Shown here in pieces: positions 24,362 to 32,976 of a stretch of 64,000 bases of DNA. Where the stretch lies: positions 62,086-126,085 of the forward strand of contig NZ_MJAK01000008.1 in the NCBI RefSeq assembly GCF_001742745.1, in the 5' to 3' direction. Positions within the stretch are counted from its first letter, which is position 1; each line of letters begins with the position of its first letter. The stretch comes from Curtobacterium sp. ER1/6. Lineage in GTDB: Bacteria; Actinomycetota; Actinomycetes; Actinomycetales; Microbacteriaceae. The position numbers and the translations under genes were made by a program. Below the pieces are notes generated by a model. It saw nothing but the letters and a program-made list of their open reading frames with translations, was not told where the DNA came from and searched no databases.

Positions 24362-24958
24362 TCAGGAGCCGGCGCCATCCGAGGGCGTCGAGGACGCGGT
24401 CGCCCCGGGGACGTCCGGCGGTGTGTTCGTGTGGCGCTCCGCGTACTTCTCGGTGTTGAGCGCGGTGATGTCGCCCGGCGTGCACGGCGTCTGTAGTTGC
24501 AGCGTCGACCCGTGCTCGGTGGTCCCGAACTCGACGAAGAACCCGTCGTCGAGCGACCGCGTTGCCGGGTAGCGCAGGCGCTGACCCGGCGCGTCACCGG
24601 TGATGGCGGCACGCACGGGCTGCCATCCGAGCGCTGTCCAGCGACGTTCCAGGTCGTCGAGCACCCTCGTCCGCTCCGCCCCGGTCGTCGCCGGGCCGTA
24701 GCGATTGATCACCCACTGCACCCCACGAGTCCCGCATGCACGCGCAGCCGTGTCCGACGCGAGCCACCCCGACCCGACGACGTCCTGCGACGATTCGACC
24801 TCGGCGTTCATCGTCCGCCAGACCTTCTCCGCAGCGTCCTGATCGGTGTCGGACGCGACGGTCTTCTCCTGCACCGGCGTAGACGAACACGCTGTCAGTG
24901 CGACGATCCCGGCGGTCGCCAGGGCTGCGCGCAGGGTCTGCGCTCGCCGGACCGTCAC
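24362..24958 (-). CDS. Lipoprotein, copy 3 of a tandem paralogous trio
   Basis: 198 residues. Signal peptide with lipobox LTAC, lipidated cysteine C24. The mature part shares with the two upstream genes the blocks WLASDTAARACGTRGVQW, a GDAPGQRLRYP motif, GFFVEFGTTEH, LQLQTPCTPGD and YAERHTNTPPDVP. Two cysteines (in ACG and TPC) are kept in all three copies and may form a disulfide. The family was not recognised. It overlaps the gene upstream by ATGA. The role could be immunity to, or partnership with, the hydrolase encoded upstream (see findings). Confidence 0.82.
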   Translation of the reverse strand: MTVRRAQTLRAALATAGIVALTACSSTPVQEKTVASDTDQDAAEKVWRTMNAEVESSQDVVGSGWLASDTAARACGTRGVQWVINRYGPATTGAERTRVLDDLERRWTALGWQPVRAAITGDAPGQRLRYPATRSLDDGFFVEFGTTEHGSTLQLQTPCTPGDITALNTEKYAERHTNTPPDVPGATASSTPSDGAGS

Positions 24959-25566
24959 GGCTCGTCCCCGTCCGTCGCTCCAGGGACGTCCGGCGGCGTC
25001 GTCGTGTGGCGCTCCGCGTACGCCTCGGCGTTGAGCGCAGCCACGTCACCAGCGGCGCAGGGCGTCTGCACGGTGATCGTGGTCGCGTGGGCGTTCGTGG
25101 TGAGCTCGACGAAGAACCCGTCCTTCGTGCTCCCCGCGCTCGGGTAGCGCAGCCGGTCGCCCGGCGCATCGCCGCCGATGGCGGAGCGGACCGCAGACCA
25201 GCCGAAGCCGGACCACCGTTCCTCGACGGCCGCGAGCAGACGCGTCCGTGAACCTGGGTCGGAACCCGGGCCGATGCGACTCACCAGCCACTGTGCCCCG
25301 GTCGAGCCACACCGGCGAGCGGCGGTGTCGTACGCGAGCCACGGGCCCTCGACGAGCGCCTGTGTCGTCTCCATCCGCTCGTTCGTCGCGTCCCACACCC
25401 GTTCCGCGGAATCGGATGGACCGTGTGACATCCCTGCCTCCTGAGGCGATCGGGTCGAGCAGCTGCTGAGGGCGAGACCGAGCGCCAGGACGGCGACGGC
25501 GACGCGGAGGCTGTGGTACAGAGGCCTCCTGGCTTCGTGGAGCGGCGGGCTCCCCGCCTGGCGCAT
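24955..25566 (-). CDS. Lipoprotein, copy 2 of a tandem paralogous trio
   Basis: 203 residues. The signal peptide has a long N-region; the lipobox is LSSC with lipidated C36. Shared blocks are WLAYDTAARRCGSTGAQW, GDAPGDRLRYPSAG, GFFVELTTNAH, VQTPCAAGD and YAERHTTTPPDVPGA. It is the most divergent in the TPC region. The start at 25566 is 20 bases from the stop of copy 1. It is probably made from the same transcript as the ESX-like and hydrolase genes. Confidence 0.8.
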   Translation of the reverse strand: MRQAGSPPLHEARRPLYHSLRVAVAVLALGLALSSCSTRSPQEAGMSHGPSDSAERVWDATNERMETTQALVEGPWLAYDTAARRCGSTGAQWLVSRIGPGSDPGSRTRLLAAVEERWSGFGWSAVRSAIGGDAPGDRLRYPSAGSTKDGFFVELTTNAHATTITVQTPCAAGDVAALNAEAYAERHTTTPPDVPGATDGDEP

Positions 25567-25585
25567 CGTCAGGACGGTCCGTCAC

Positions 25586-26170
25586 TCACGATCCTGCGCC
25601 CTCCGTCGGTGCCGGATCAGGGACGTCCGGCGGCGTCTTCGTGTGGCGCTCCGCGTACCGCTCGGCGTTCAGCGCAGCCGCGTCCCCTGGCGTGCACGGG
25701 GTCTGCAGCTGCAGGCTGGACGCGTGGGCGGTCGTCCGGAACTCGATGAAGAAGCCGTTCTGCAGGGTGCCCGCCGAGGGGTGGCGGAGTCTGACTCCTG
25801 GTGCGTCGCCCGACATGGCTTCCTCGGCGGCGTCGTACCCGCGTTCCGTCCACAGCGCATCGATCGCCGCGACGACGTCGGCCCGGTCGGAGCCGGAGGT
25901 GCCCGGGCCGATCCTTGTCGCTCCCCATCGGACTCCGCCGGTACCGCACCGTTCAGCAGCTGAGTCGGAGGCGACCCAGTCCCCGGCGACCTTCGCCTGG
26001 GTTGCTTCGGCGAGGGCGTCGGCCTCGTCCCACGCTGCGCGAGCGTCGGACTGGTTCGAGGGTGACATGGTCGTCTCCTTCTCGGGTGCCGCGGCCGAGC
26101 AGCCGGGCAGCAGGATCGTCGACATCGCGAGGATCGCCCCCAGGACGAGGCGCGAGCGGGTCTGGATCAT
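25586..26170 (-). CDS. Lipoprotein, copy 1 of a tandem paralogous trio
   Basis: 194 residues from ATG 26170, which overlaps the hydrolase stop (ATGA). Lipobox LPGC, lipidated C24. Shared blocks are WVASDSAAERCGTGGVRW, GDAPGVRLRHPSAG, GFFIEFRTTAH, LQLQTPCTPGD and YAERHTKTPPDVP. Direct coupling to the hydrolase makes this copy the first candidate for a cognate partner. No database family could be named from the sequence. Confidence 0.82.
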   Translation of the reverse strand: MIQTRSRLVLGAILAMSTILLPGCSAAAPEKETTMSPSNQSDARAAWDEADALAEATQAKVAGDWVASDSAAERCGTGGVRWGATRIGPGTSGSDRADVVAAIDALWTERGYDAAEEAMSGDAPGVRLRHPSAGTLQNGFFIEFRTTAHASSLQLQTPCTPGDAAALNAERYAERHTKTPPDVPDPAPTEGAGS

Positions 26171-28065
26171 GGGATCTTCCTTCCACTCGGGGTGTACCCG
26201 AGTGACGTGTAGGACGTGTTCCGCAACGAGGACGTCCCGCGATCGAGGTACCCGACATCCTCCCCGTGCTCCCCACTGAGCGCATCCTCTGCTGCCGGAG
26301 TCGCGGAGTGACCACTCGACCCGGGGTACCGCCTGCCTCCGACGACCTCGTCGTTCGACGAGAAGGTCCGCGCGCCCCAACTCGGGTCGCCGGGGTTCAG
26401 CCGGTGGGAGCTCGGGAGGACTCCGACCGTCCTTCGGTTCGTGGTGAACGGGTTCCCGGTGTCCAGCGGTTGATCGCCTCCAGCACCGGGCCCCGGGAGC
26501 TGGACGAGGCCGCGTCCGACGTTGGCGACGGTGTCCAGCTTCGACTGGGAGGCCCAGACGTGGTCGGGCGGTACATCGACCGCGTGCACGTCCGGCACGC
26601 GTGCATCGATCCCCGCGGAGGCGAGCAGCGTGAGGTTGGCCACCGGGATCCGCGCGACGGCGAGCGTGGCGGTGGTGGTGCCGTAGGAGTGCGCGACCAC
26701 CGACACGTGCGCTCCGCCGGCCCAGCCCCGGGTGCGGGAAGCGCCGTCGATGAAGCCCCTCAGCCGTGCAGCTCCGTCGACGGCCTTGGCTGAACCCAGG
26801 ACCTCCGTGCTGGGCGGCATGTCGGGGGTGTCGTACCCCATCCAGGCGACCGTCGCGACGTCTCGATCGGCTCCCAGGAGCGCGGCCGCCGTCCGCTGTT
26901 CCCCGCGCAGGTTCGCAGCGCCTTCGGTCCACGCCTCCATGCTGTCGGCGACGGAGTTGCCCATCCCGGGGACGTCGACGGTGATGTTCGAGGCAGTGTC
27001 CATGTCTCCGACCGCCACGGCTGCCAGGGGCGGGTCACCGAGTGCCAACGCGACGATCGATCGCGGGATCGCGGCCGTCGATGCCGCGAGCGTCCTGTCG
27101 AGTGCTTCGAGTGCCCGCGCGCGCTCGAGGACGCGCTCGTACTCGTCGACCTCCGAGGCGAGCAGCGGCTCCCCGGCGCGGAACCGCGCGAGGAAGGCCT
27201 CCCGTGCCGCCTGCGCCTTCGGCAACTCGACCTCGAGCGTGTGCCGGTTGGCCCGACCACGGTCGGCGTAGCGCACGCCGTTCAGGTTGCCGATCACGGC
27301 CGACAGCCCGGTGACCAGGGCCGTCTGCTCGTCGCCGTCGAGGGCGGACCACCAGCGCCGCACGGACCGGGCCGCCGGCGGCTCGTCGAGCAGGCGCCGC
27401 GCGTCGTCCGGGTGTTCGGCCGCCCAACGCTCCAGAGCACCCGGCCCGTCGGCGGCGAGCTCCGCGAGCATCGGGAGCCGGAGCGCGTCGTCGAACCCCC
27501 GTGCGACGCCGGCCAGGTCGACCACGAGCAACGGCGGGGCGAACGTTCCGCCGTCCGGTCCGGGAAGGAGGAACGACCCGCCGACCTGTGTGCGGACGGC
27601 CCGCGAGAGGTCCTCCTGCGCCTGGTCCCACCGCGTGTGCAGGCGACGTGCGCGGCCGTGGAGGTCGTCGTTGTCGGCGCGGTACTCGTCCGGGACCACG
27701 TCGTCCGAGTCGGAAGCGGTGACGCGTGCGCGGAGTTCCTCGACGTCGGCGAGCAGGGCGCGCCGGCGTCGCCGCACCGTGGAGACCTCGTCCGCGAACG
27801 CCTCGAGCGCCGCAGCGACCGCGCCACCTGCGGAGGCCAGTCCGTCCGCCGTCGCTCCCGCGTCGTCCATCGCCCGCGGGAGTGCGTCCGTCGCACCGGG
27901 GGCGCTGAGGGCCGACCCGATGCCGGCCCACGCGGCAACGGCGTCGCGGGCCGCCGACCGCACGGCTTCCGTCGCGCTCCGGAGTGCGACGGCTCCGTCG
28001 GACACGGCACCCGGGGTCGGACGGACGTGCGGCAACGCCGACTCGTCGATCAGGGCCGGGGTCAT
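26167..28065 (-). CDS. DUF1023 alpha/beta hydrolase with N-terminal helical domain
   Basis: 632 residues from ATG 28065 (ATGA overlap with the ESX-like gene). Residues ~20-160 are Ala-rich helices resembling WXG100/LXG-type secretion domains. The IGNLNGVRYADRGRANR block (~258-274) and VAWMGYDTPD (~406-415) are characteristic of DUF1023. The nucleophile is S460 in VVAHSYGTTTA; D487 (AGIDA) and H586 (SGHS) are candidates for the rest of the triad. No Sec signal. A lipase or esterase activity is likely by family; the substrate is unknown. The context (ESX-like gene before, lipoproteins after) suggests a secreted effector, though no secretion machinery lies in the window. Confidence 0.85.
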   Translation of the reverse strand: MTPALIDESALPHVRPTPGAVSDGAVALRSATEAVRSAARDAVAAWAGIGSALSAPGATDALPRAMDDAGATADGLASAGGAVAAALEAFADEVSTVRRRRRALLADVEELRARVTASDSDDVVPDEYRADNDDLHGRARRLHTRWDQAQEDLSRAVRTQVGGSFLLPGPDGGTFAPPLLVVDLAGVARGFDDALRLPMLAELAADGPGALERWAAEHPDDARRLLDEPPAARSVRRWWSALDGDEQTALVTGLSAVIGNLNGVRYADRGRANRHTLEVELPKAQAAREAFLARFRAGEPLLASEVDEYERVLERARALEALDRTLAASTAAIPRSIVALALGDPPLAAVAVGDMDTASNITVDVPGMGNSVADSMEAWTEGAANLRGEQRTAAALLGADRDVATVAWMGYDTPDMPPSTEVLGSAKAVDGAARLRGFIDGASRTRGWAGGAHVSVVAHSYGTTTATLAVARIPVANLTLLASAGIDARVPDVHAVDVPPDHVWASQSKLDTVANVGRGLVQLPGPGAGGDQPLDTGNPFTTNRRTVGVLPSSHRLNPGDPSWGARTFSSNDEVVGGRRYPGSSGHSATPAAEDALSGEHGEDVGYLDRGTSSLRNTSYTSLGYTPSGRKIP

Positions 28066-28403
28066 CGGGTCAGGGCTCCGGTGGTGGCCCCCGCTGCGGT
28101 GGTGGTCGCAGCGGCCATCTCGACGTCCGCCACCGCGAAGGCGTCCGCTGCCCCGGTCGCGGCCTCCACGGCTCCCACGACCGCTCGGACCGCGGCGGGC
28201 GCGTCGTCGCGTCGCGCGGCGCGGAACGCCTGCGCAGCCCGAGCCGACGCGGTCCCCTCCAGCGAATCGACGACGGCGTGCAGCGCCGCGTCGACGTCGA
28301 TCGCCGCCGTCCGCATCGACGAGGCGGCGTCCACCGCACGTTCGACGATCGCCTTCGCTCCCGCGATGTCGACGTTCCACCCCTGTGCCATCACCTGCGC
28401 CAT
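28062..28403 (-). CDS. Small helical ESX/WXG100-like protein (DUF6507-like)
   Basis: 113 residues from ATG 28403, preceded by a G-rich ribosome site (GAGGGGGG); a second ATG lies at 28391. The protein is nearly all Ala-rich helix (GWNVDIAGAKAIVERAVDAA, then a long second helix and an Ala/Thr tail). It has no canonical WXG, but the length, helical hairpin pattern and place before a DUF1023 hydrolase fit the small proteins that pair with type VII effectors. It is the first gene of a five-gene minus-strand operon. Confidence 0.72.
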   Translation of the reverse strand: MAQVMAQGWNVDIAGAKAIVERAVDAASSMRTAAIDVDAALHAVVDSLEGTASARAAQAFRAARRDDAPAAVRAVVGAVEAATGAADAFAVADVEMAAATTTAAGATTGALTR

Positions 28404-28529
28404 CAGCCCCCCTCGGTCCTGCAGCAGGCTAGGGAGCCGCCGCAGCGGCCGCACGTACTCCGTACATCGCTGTGGACGACGGCGACGGACGGACATCGTG
28501 TGGAGGACGTTCGCACCCCGGGACACGAC

Positions 28530-28561
28530 GACGCCCCCGCCGCTGCTGCGACGGGGGCGTC
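28530..28561. terminator. GC-rich hairpin, 10-bp stem
   Basis: GACGCCCCCG (28530-28539) pairs with CGGGGGCGTC (28552-28561) around a 12-base loop. It lies 74 bases downstream of the DUF4383 stop on the minus strand and upstream of the ESX-like operon, so it probably separates the two transcripts. Confidence 0.6.
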
Positions 28562-28634
28562 CGGTGACCCCTGATCCCGTGGTGGCCACCGCTCTCGTGA
28601 CGGACCGTCCAGCACCGGACGGACCGCCGACAGG

Positions 28635-29093
28635 TCAGCGCGCGGTGCGACCGGCGCGGGGGAGGACCAGGCCGAGCACGATCATCGCGACGGCGAGGAA
28701 GGCGTGCAGCACGTTGTCGGCGCTGTTCAGCGGCACGAAGTTCGCCGCGCCGGACATGTTCGCGACGAACAGGCCGAAGACGAACAGCACGGCGTAGATG
28801 ATGCCGCCGATGAGGAGGTAGGAGCGGGACCCACCGGCGGTGCGCGCGGCGAGCAGGCCGACGATGCCGAAGAGCAGGTGCACGATGTTGTGGAGCGCCG
28901 AGACCTGGAACAGGCCGAGGAGCATCGCCATCGACCCGTTGCCGGCGAACGACATGGTGCCCATGTCCATCGTCAGGCCCGGGATGAAGCCCGCGATGCC
29001 GACGATCAGGAAGACCACCCCGAACAGGAGCGCGCCCTTCTGCGTCAGCGTCGAGCCGTAACCGGTGGTGCGTGTTGCTGCGTTGCTGGTCAT
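28635..29093 (-). CDS. DUF4383 membrane protein
   Basis: 152 residues with four membrane segments: ~22-40, ~54-82 (with SALHNIVHLLFGIVGL), ~92-112 and ~126-146. The HNxVH and DNxLH repeats (NSADNVLHAFLAVAM) are typical of DUF4383, a family of unknown function common in actinobacteria. A GGAAGGA ribosome site precedes the ATG. It is divergent from the ABC genes downstream and appears monocistronic. Confidence 0.88.
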   Translation of the reverse strand: MTSNAATRTTGYGSTLTQKGALLFGVVFLIVGIAGFIPGLTMDMGTMSFAGNGSMAMLLGLFQVSALHNIVHLLFGIVGLLAARTAGGSRSYLLIGGIIYAVLFVFGLFVANMSGAANFVPLNSADNVLHAFLAVAMIVLGLVLPRAGRTAR

Positions 29094-29321
29094 GGTGCCA
29101 GTCCTTCCGAATGTGTCGCCTGACGACGTTCCCGGGCCACCGCGCGATGGTGGTGGCGTCGTCTCTCAGGTCTTTCGTAGCAGTTGTCCAGCCGGATTGG
29201 TCAGATCCGATCCGACTTCGTCCCCCTCGACACGCAATCCGGCGTCCTCCTCGGGGATGAGTCGCGGTCTCCTCCCGTGGGGGGACGCGGCCGGACCGGA
29301 CACGGCAATAGCGTTGCCGTC

Positions 29322-30242
29322 GTGATCGAGATCGAGCATCTGTCCAAGCGCTACGGCGCCAAGACCGCGGTCGACGACGTCTCCTTCGTCGTCCGTCCCG
29401 GCATCGTCACCGGCTTCCTCGGGCCGAACGGTGCCGGCAAGTCCACGACCATGCGGATGATCATGGGCCTCGACACCCCCTCCGCGGGGAGCGTGCGGGT
29501 GAACGGGCAGGACTACCGCTCGTTCCGCGACCCGCTCCGCCAGGTCGGTGCCCTGCTCGAGGCGAAGGCCGTCCACTCCGGACGCAGTGCCTTCAACCAC
29601 CTGCTCTCGCTGGCGGCCACGCACGGCATCCCGAAGTCCCGGGTGCACACGGTCATCGAGCTGACGGGGCTCGAGTCGGTCGCCAAGAAGCGCGTCGGGG
29701 GCTTCTCCCTCGGCATGGGGCAGCGGCTCGGCATCGCGGCGGCACTGCTCGGCGACCCGAAGACCCTGATCCTCGACGAGCCGGTCAACGGCCTCGACCC
29801 GGACGGCGTCGTGTGGGTCCGCCAGCTCGCGCGGCACCTGGCGTCGGAGGGGCGCACGGTGTTCCTCTCCAGCCACCTGATGAGCGAGATGGCCCAGACG
29901 GCCGACCGCGTCGTGGTGCTCGGTCGGGGCAAGGTCCTCGCCGACGCCCCGATCGCCGAGTTCGTCGCCGGTAGCGGCCAGGGCGGGGCAGCGCGAACGC
30001 TGGTGCGCACGCCGCACCCGGACCGGCTCTTCACCGCGGTCGGGTCGGCGGCGATTTCGATCACCCCGCGCGAGGACGGCGCCTTCGTGGTCGTCGGCCC
30101 CGACGCCCAGCAGATCGGCACCGTCGCGGCGCAGACCGGCGCGGTGCTCCACGAACTCACCCCGATGGGTGCGAGCCTCGAGGAGGCGTACATGGCCCTC
30201 ACGAAGGACGAGGTCGAGTACCAGGCGGAGGTCACCCGATGA
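29322..30242 (+). CDS. ABC transporter ATP-binding protein (ABC-2 type)
   Basis: 306 residues from GTG 29322; the frame opens earlier, but residues before IEIEHLSKRYGAK do not fit the family. Walker A is GPNGAGKST, the signature region FSLGMGQRLGI, Walker B LILDEPVNGLDPDG, and the switch HIS is in LSSHLMSEM. The C-terminal ~90 residues are the usual accessory domain of drug/antimicrobial-peptide exporters (BcrA/NatA-like). It overlaps the permease gene by ATGA, so the two form one exporter. Confidence 0.93.
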   Translation: MIEIEHLSKRYGAKTAVDDVSFVVRPGIVTGFLGPNGAGKSTTMRMIMGLDTPSAGSVRVNGQDYRSFRDPLRQVGALLEAKAVHSGRSAFNHLLSLAATHGIPKSRVHTVIELTGLESVAKKRVGGFSLGMGQRLGIAAALLGDPKTLILDEPVNGLDPDGVVWVRQLARHLASEGRTVFLSSHLMSEMAQTADRVVVLGRGKVLADAPIAEFVAGSGQGGAARTLVRTPHPDRLFTAVGSAAISITPREDGAFVVVGPDAQQIGTVAAQTGAVLHELTPMGASLEEAYMALTKDEVEYQAEVTR

Positions 30243-31093
30243 GCGCCGCGACGACCACCGCGATGCCCGGCCGGGTCGGGCTCGGCGCCGGCCGACTGGT
30301 CCGCAGCGAGTGGATCAAGTTCCGCAGCATCCGTTCCACGTTCTGGTGCTACGCCATCATCGTCGCGCTGACGATCGGGCTCGCGGCGATCATCGGCCTC
30401 TCCGCACCGGTCATCGGTCTGCCCGAGGGTGCCGAGGTGACCCAGGAGGTCGCGAACCGCCAGATCGTCATGCTGAGCACCGCGTCCGTCGGGTTCACCG
30501 TCCTGGTGGCGGCCGTGCTCGGGGTGCTCATCATCACGGGCGAGTACGGCACCGGTCAGATCCGGTCGACCTTCACCGCCGACCCGCGCCGCACCGGTGC
30601 GGTCCTGGCCAAGGCGGTCGTCCTGGCCGTGGCCACCTTCGTAGTCAGTGCGGTCGCGACCTGGATCGGGGTGGCGCTGGTGGCGCTGTTCCAGGCGGAC
30701 AAGGGCGTGCACGCCGACCTCGCCGACCCGTCGGTCTTCATGCCGATCCTCGGGTCGTCCGTGTTCGTGACGCTCATCGCCCTGCTCGCGTTCGGCATCG
30801 GACTGCTCGTGCGGTCGAGCGCCGGCGGCATCGCGATCGCCCTCGGCGTGCTCCTCGTGCTCCCGATCGTGCTGCAGCTCGTCGCCAGCCTGGTGAACCA
30901 GCAGTGGCTGCTCGACGTCTCGCGGTTCCTGCCCGACCAGGCGGGCGGTCAGCTGTACACGTACGAGTCGTCCGGTGCGCAGCAGACCGAGGGTGTCGTC
31001 CTGGACGGCTGGGCCGGCTTCGGCGTCCTCGCCGCCTGGGTCGTCGCGCTGGGCGCGCTCGCGCTCGCGACGGTCAAGCGGCGCGACGTCTGA
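30239..31093 (+). CDS. ABC-2 type transporter permease
   Basis: 284 residues. Cytoplasmic start ending in LVRSEWIKFRSIRSTFW, then six hydrophobic segments with the GEYGTGQIRSTFTADPRR loop after the second, a common ABC-2 signature. It pairs with the preceding ATPase. Probable role is export of a lipid, drug or peptide; the cargo is unknown. A strong palindrome follows 12 bases after the stop. Confidence 0.9.
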   Translation: MSAATTTAMPGRVGLGAGRLVRSEWIKFRSIRSTFWCYAIIVALTIGLAAIIGLSAPVIGLPEGAEVTQEVANRQIVMLSTASVGFTVLVAAVLGVLIITGEYGTGQIRSTFTADPRRTGAVLAKAVVLAVATFVVSAVATWIGVALVALFQADKGVHADLADPSVFMPILGSSVFVTLIALLAFGIGLLVRSSAGGIAIALGVLLVLPIVLQLVASLVNQQWLLDVSRFLPDQAGGQLYTYESSGAQQTEGVVLDGWAGFGVLAAWVVALGALALATVKRRDV

Positions 31094-31105
31094 CGCGACG
31101 ACCTG

Positions 31106-31151
31106 ACGGACGGGAGGCCCGGTGCCAGCTGGCACCGGGCCTCCCGTCCGT
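31106..31151. terminator. Perfect 46-nt palindrome, GGACGGGAGGC family
   Basis: All bases from 31106 to 31151 pair about 31128/31129. The inner sequence GGTGCCAGCTGGCACC is identical to that of the element at 1454-1497. It lies between convergent genes (stops at 31093 and 31188). Confidence 0.8.
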
Positions 31152-31187
31152 TCCGTGGTCCCGCCCGTTCCGTGGTTCCGCCCGGTG

Positions 31188-31529
31188 TCAGGCCTCCCGC
31201 GTGAACAGCGCGCGCAGCGCGCGCCCGAGCCGACCCCCACGTTCCGGCCGGTCGACGACCTGCACGGCGCGCGTCGGCATCCGGAACGCGAGGTCGTGCA
31301 GCATGTTCCGCTTCGACCCGTCCCAGTTCGCGAAGAGGTACGAGCCGCCGATGAACGACATGCTCCGCACGGGAGTGCGCTTCCACGAGTCGGCGGCGAC
31401 GTAGTACCCGGCGTGGCCCGCGTGGATGTGGTCGATGACGGTGTCGACGTCGACGACGCCGGTCGTGGTGACGACGGCGGTGATGCCCGTGCGGTCGCGG
31501 GCGACGTACTCGATGAGGTGTTCGGTCAC
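31188..31529 (-). CDS. DUF3892-like small protein
   Basis: 113 residues. The N-terminal half (IEYVARDRTGITAV, VDTVIDHIHAGHAGYYVAAD) resembles DUF3892, a small beta/alpha domain of unknown function. The rest is basic and ends in an Arg-rich tail. No neighbour suggests a role: it is convergent with the ABC permease and divergent from a lipoprotein gene. Family assignment is tentative. Confidence 0.65.
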   Translation of the reverse strand: MTEHLIEYVARDRTGITAVVTTTGVVDVDTVIDHIHAGHAGYYVAADSWKRTPVRSMSFIGGSYLFANWDGSKRNMLHDLAFRMPTRAVQVVDRPERGGRLGRALRALFTREA

Positions 31530-31702
31530 GGCGTGCTCTGATCTGGTCTGCTCGACCCGGGCCCTCGGGTGTCAGGGCGTCGGGGAATGACTGGAACCGC
31601 CCTTGCTTCCGGCTGCATGGTACGCCTCGCCCGGGTGTCCAACCAGGGCACGGTGCGCCCGGTGGACGGACATCCGGAGAGCGCGGCGAGCATCCTGGAC
31701 CC

Positions 31703-32314
31703 ATGCGCACCACCAGCACCGTCCGCACCACCGGCCTCCTCGTGCTCGCGGTCGCCGGCGCCGTCGCCCTCGCCGGGTGCACCGGTGGTGCCGGCTCCGA
31801 CCCGACCGCCACCGTGACGCGGACCATTGCGGCCTCGCCGACGACCGCGACCGGAGCGGGGTCGTCGTCCACCCCGTCGCCGACCCCGTCGTCCACCCCG
31901 ACGTGCGGTCCCGCCGACGGTGCCGCTGCGGCTGCGGGACCGATCGCCGACCTGCCGGTGCCGGCCGGGCTCGAGGGCGCTCGATGGGACGCGTCCCGTG
32001 CCGACACCACGGCGTACGACGGGTGCGCCGCGCTCTCGGCGGTGACGGTCTCGGTGGTCGACGCCACCGCCAGCTCGCCGGTCGCGGTCCTGCTCTTCCA
32101 CGACGGCACCTACCTCGGTACCGCCACGAAGGAGCAGTACGCCTTCGTGCCGGGTGTCACGCGCACCGCGCCGGACGCCCTCCGGGTCGAGTACCGCTAC
32201 GCGATGCCCTCGGACAGCAACGCCGACCCGACCGGTCGCGCGACGGCGACCTACACGTGGGACGACGGCGCCGGTCGCGTCGAGATGACCGGCGACGTCC
32301 CGCCGACGCCCTGA
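31703..32314 (+). CDS. LppP/LprE-type lipoprotein
   Basis: 203 residues. Signal peptide with lipobox LAGC (C26), then a Thr/Ser/Pro-rich linker to ~residue 70. A compact domain follows with two cysteines (TPTCGPADG and YDGCAALS) and the blocks VLLFHDGTYLGTATKEQYAF and VEYRYAM. This pattern fits the LppP/LprE family of actinobacterial lipoproteins. Exported and membrane-anchored; function unknown. It is convergent with the next gene, 3 bases apart. Confidence 0.82.
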   Translation: MRTTSTVRTTGLLVLAVAGAVALAGCTGGAGSDPTATVTRTIAASPTTATGAGSSSTPSPTPSSTPTCGPADGAAAAAGPIADLPVPAGLEGARWDASRADTTAYDGCAALSAVTVSVVDATASSPVAVLLFHDGTYLGTATKEQYAFVPGVTRTAPDALRVEYRYAMPSDSNADPTGRATATYTWDDGAGRVEMTGDVPPTP

Positions 32315-32317
32315 CGA

Positions 32318-32935
32318 TCAGGGGCGCAGGGACCGCAGCACCCGTCGGAGCGTGTCGAGCTTCGGCTGGCCCGCCTCGAACGGCCGCCCGAGGGCGGACC
32401 GCGGCTGCAGCACCACCGCCCCGTCGGTCGTCGTGAGCCAGAGCCCGTAGTCCACGCGACGGCCGCGGTCGTCCTTCGTCGCCAGGTCGATCCGCTCGAT
32501 GCTCGACCACGGGATGGTCATCACCGGGTCGGGCGAGACGGCGGTCCAGCCGAGCAGCCCCGAGCCGTCGACGGTGAACAAGGTGATCCGCCGGTCGGGC
32601 AGGTCCTGCGGTGCGCTGATGCCGCGTGCGCTGACCGGCAGGTGGAACGCCGGCTGCCCGTGCCGATGGGCGTGCGCGAGGGCTCGACGGTCCTGTCGGG
32701 TGTCGCGCCATGCGCTGATCGGCACGACGACGCAGAACACGGCGCCGAGCAACGGCACAATGACGACGACCGACACGCGACCGGCAGACGCGATCGCGTC
32801 CGCGTGCAGCGCCTCGAACACCAGCACGCCGACCGAGAGGGCGAGCAGACCCACGGCTCCGAGCACGAACGGCCGGAGCGGCGGGACCACCCCGTCCCGC
32901 AGCCGCTGCACCCACGGGGACGACTCGACCTGCAC
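32318..32935 (-). CDS. Two-helix membrane protein with PH-like domain
   Basis: 205 residues. Two hydrophobic segments (~23-45 and ~52-76) are followed by a cytoplasmic domain of ~125 residues with a pattern of short strands (ITLFTVDGSGLLGW, MTIPWSSIERIDL, YGLWLTTTDGAVVLQPR) and a C-terminal helix. The strand-plus-helix pattern and the WSSIERID block resemble bacterial PH-like domains, but no family is asserted. The start is shared with no neighbour; it is divergent from the YeiH-like gene. Confidence 0.75.
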   Translation of the reverse strand: MQVESSPWVQRLRDGVVPPLRPFVLGAVGLLALSVGVLVFEALHADAIASAGRVSVVVIVPLLGAVFCVVVPISAWRDTRQDRRALAHAHRHGQPAFHLPVSARGISAPQDLPDRRITLFTVDGSGLLGWTAVSPDPVMTIPWSSIERIDLATKDDRGRRVDYGLWLTTTDGAVVLQPRSALGRPFEAGQPKLDTLRRVLRSLRP

Positions 32936-32976
32936 GGCGCCATCCTGCCCGCGCCCCCTGGACGCACCGCGGTGGG

